Positions 63,187 to 64,000 of a stretch of DNA of 64,000 bases are shown in pieces. The stretch comes from Curvularia sp. ZM96 (taxonomy: Eukaryota; Ascomycota; Dothideomycetes; Pleosporales; Pleosporaceae), in the NCBI GenBank assembly GCA_022457065.1, contig JAJGBQ010000003.1, positions 1,488,001 through 1,552,000 on the forward strand, written 5' to 3'. A program made the translations under genes and the position numbers. How positions within the stretch are numbered: the first letter of the stretch is position 1; every line of letters begins with the position of its first letter. The notes under the pieces are model-generated. The model was not told the DNA's origin, searched no databases, and worked only from the letters and a program-made list of their open reading frames with translations.

Positions 63187-64000
63187 ATGAGCCCAATTAT
63201 TCGACGCATTATCGTGCTTTTTGTATCCGTAACGCTTATTATTCTCGCCTTTCGCCAGCTCGGCACACGAAACAGCCTACCTTCGCCTACGTCTACCTCT
63301 TCGAATCGCATAACGAATCCCGTAGCATGGAAGAATGTCCCACTGCGACATCCAGTCTCCTCCTTGGCGCCTTTGCCAACAGGCTCGCCGACTGCGATCC
63401 CCAAGATACAACATCAGTTTGGAATCGAGACGGAGCACAATAAGGCAGAGAGGAAGCAGAGGCAGGAAGCGGTGAAGAAGGCATTCTTGCACTCTTGGCA
63501 GGGCTATAAACGGCAAGCATGGTTGCAGGACGAAGTTACTCCGGTGACAGGAGGCTTCAAGAATGGCTTCGGGCAGCGGGCAGCGACTCTGGTAGATTCG
63601 CTGGATACGCTCTTCATCATGGGATTAGAGGAAGAGTTCGAGCAGGCTGTACATGCTGTCAAGAAGATTGATTTTACCACTGCAGCCGTTCAACGTCTGA
63701 ATGTGTTTGAAACAACCATTCGCTACCTGGGCGGACTTTTGAGCGCATACGATTTGAGTAAGGGGAAACATTCTACTCTGCTGCATAAAGCGGTTGAGTT
63801 AGGGGATATGCTGTACGCTGCGTTTGACACGCCGAATAGGATGCCGGTCACACGGTGGGACTGGGAAAAGTAAGCTTGTGCCTCCTGTGCAACTGCTGTA
63901 AGCTGACATCGAACAGTGCTGCCTTGAACGGTCACCAAGAAGCCGACGCGCAGGCGCTCAGTGCAGAGATAGGCTCGCTGACTCTTGAGTTCACTCGCCT
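63187..64000 (+). CDS. GH47 class I alpha-1,2-mannosidase (3' partial)
   Basis: Exon 1 is 63187..63869. A 47-bp intron (GTAAGC...GAACAG) is followed by exon 2 from 63917, which runs off the right edge; about 255 residues are visible. The N-terminus MSPIIRRIIVLFVSVTLIIL is an uncleaved signal anchor (type II membrane protein of ER or Golgi). The GH47 start is clear: AFLHSWQGYKRQAW, then GFGQRAATLVDSLDTLFIMGL with the conserved DSLDTL block, FETTIRYLGGLLSAYDLS, and GSLTLEFTRL at the edge. Class I mannosidases trim alpha-1,2-mannose from N-glycans. The catalytic acids lie beyond the window, so ER versus Golgi subclass cannot be set. Confidence 0.93.

Noticed and set aside
1..64000. tRNA genes, rRNA, CRISPR arrays and intact transposons
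   Set aside because: No convincing T-loop/acceptor combinations, rRNA-like blocks, regularly spaced repeats, terminal repeats or transposase/reverse-transcriptase frames were found by eye. A tRNA or covariance-model scan could still reveal a small RNA.

Overview
The window is nuclear DNA of a filamentous ascomycete. Genes are dense, lie on both strands and carry short spliceosomal introns (mostly 45-80 bp, GT...CTAAC/CTGAC...YAG). The gene set is typical of Pezizomycotina: a HeLo-domain protein, UDP-galactopyranose mutase, a Crh wall transglycosylase and a SAGA Sgf73 homologue. I infer a dothideomycete, probably a pleosporalean plant-associated fungus; this rests on overall protein flavour, not on a decisive marker. 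No tRNA, rRNA, intact transposon or CRISPR array was recognised.

Layout. 1-5.5 kb: a partial GH17 beta-1,3-glucanase (-) and an SDR (-). 5.5-18.3 kb: Tudor-SN/SND1 (+), a three-exon gene encoding HeLo, kinase-like, IQ and trypsin-like domains (+), a 3-kb gene-empty stretch, and a secreted PAAY-repeat protein (+). 18.5-30.3 kb: ADE2 (-), RPL18 (-), a triose-phosphate/nucleotide-sugar-type transporter (-), UDP-galactopyranose mutase (+) and PRO2 (-). 31-41 kb: GPI-type Crh transglycosylase (+), an HRP1-like RNA-binding protein with a 1.3-kb intron (-), GYP1 RabGAP (+) and a cyclase-family enzyme (+). 41-46 kb: a looser, more AT-rich accessory stretch with two tandem 68-residue secreted cysteine-containing paralogues (+) and a second SDR (-). 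46-64 kb: hexokinase (-), SGF73 (-), ITC1-like ISWI partner (-), ALG8 (-), Nrd1-like four-RRM protein (+), MED20 (-) and the start of a GH47 alpha-mannosidase (+).

Most genes are housekeeping and are not one pathway. A loose theme is wall and glycan biology (GH17, Crh, galactofuranose precursor synthesis, ALG8, GH47, the repeat wall-like protein). A second is RNA and chromatin control (SND1, HRP1, Nrd1, SGF73, ITC1, MED20). The two most interesting items are the MLKL-like HeLo/pseudokinase protein fused to a PA-clan protease (8922-13281) and the pair of small secreted paralogues that share an exon plan with an 18-nt middle exon (42140-43239).

Gene models were spliced by hand. Every joined model was checked for a continuous frame and an in-frame stop, but none has transcript support.
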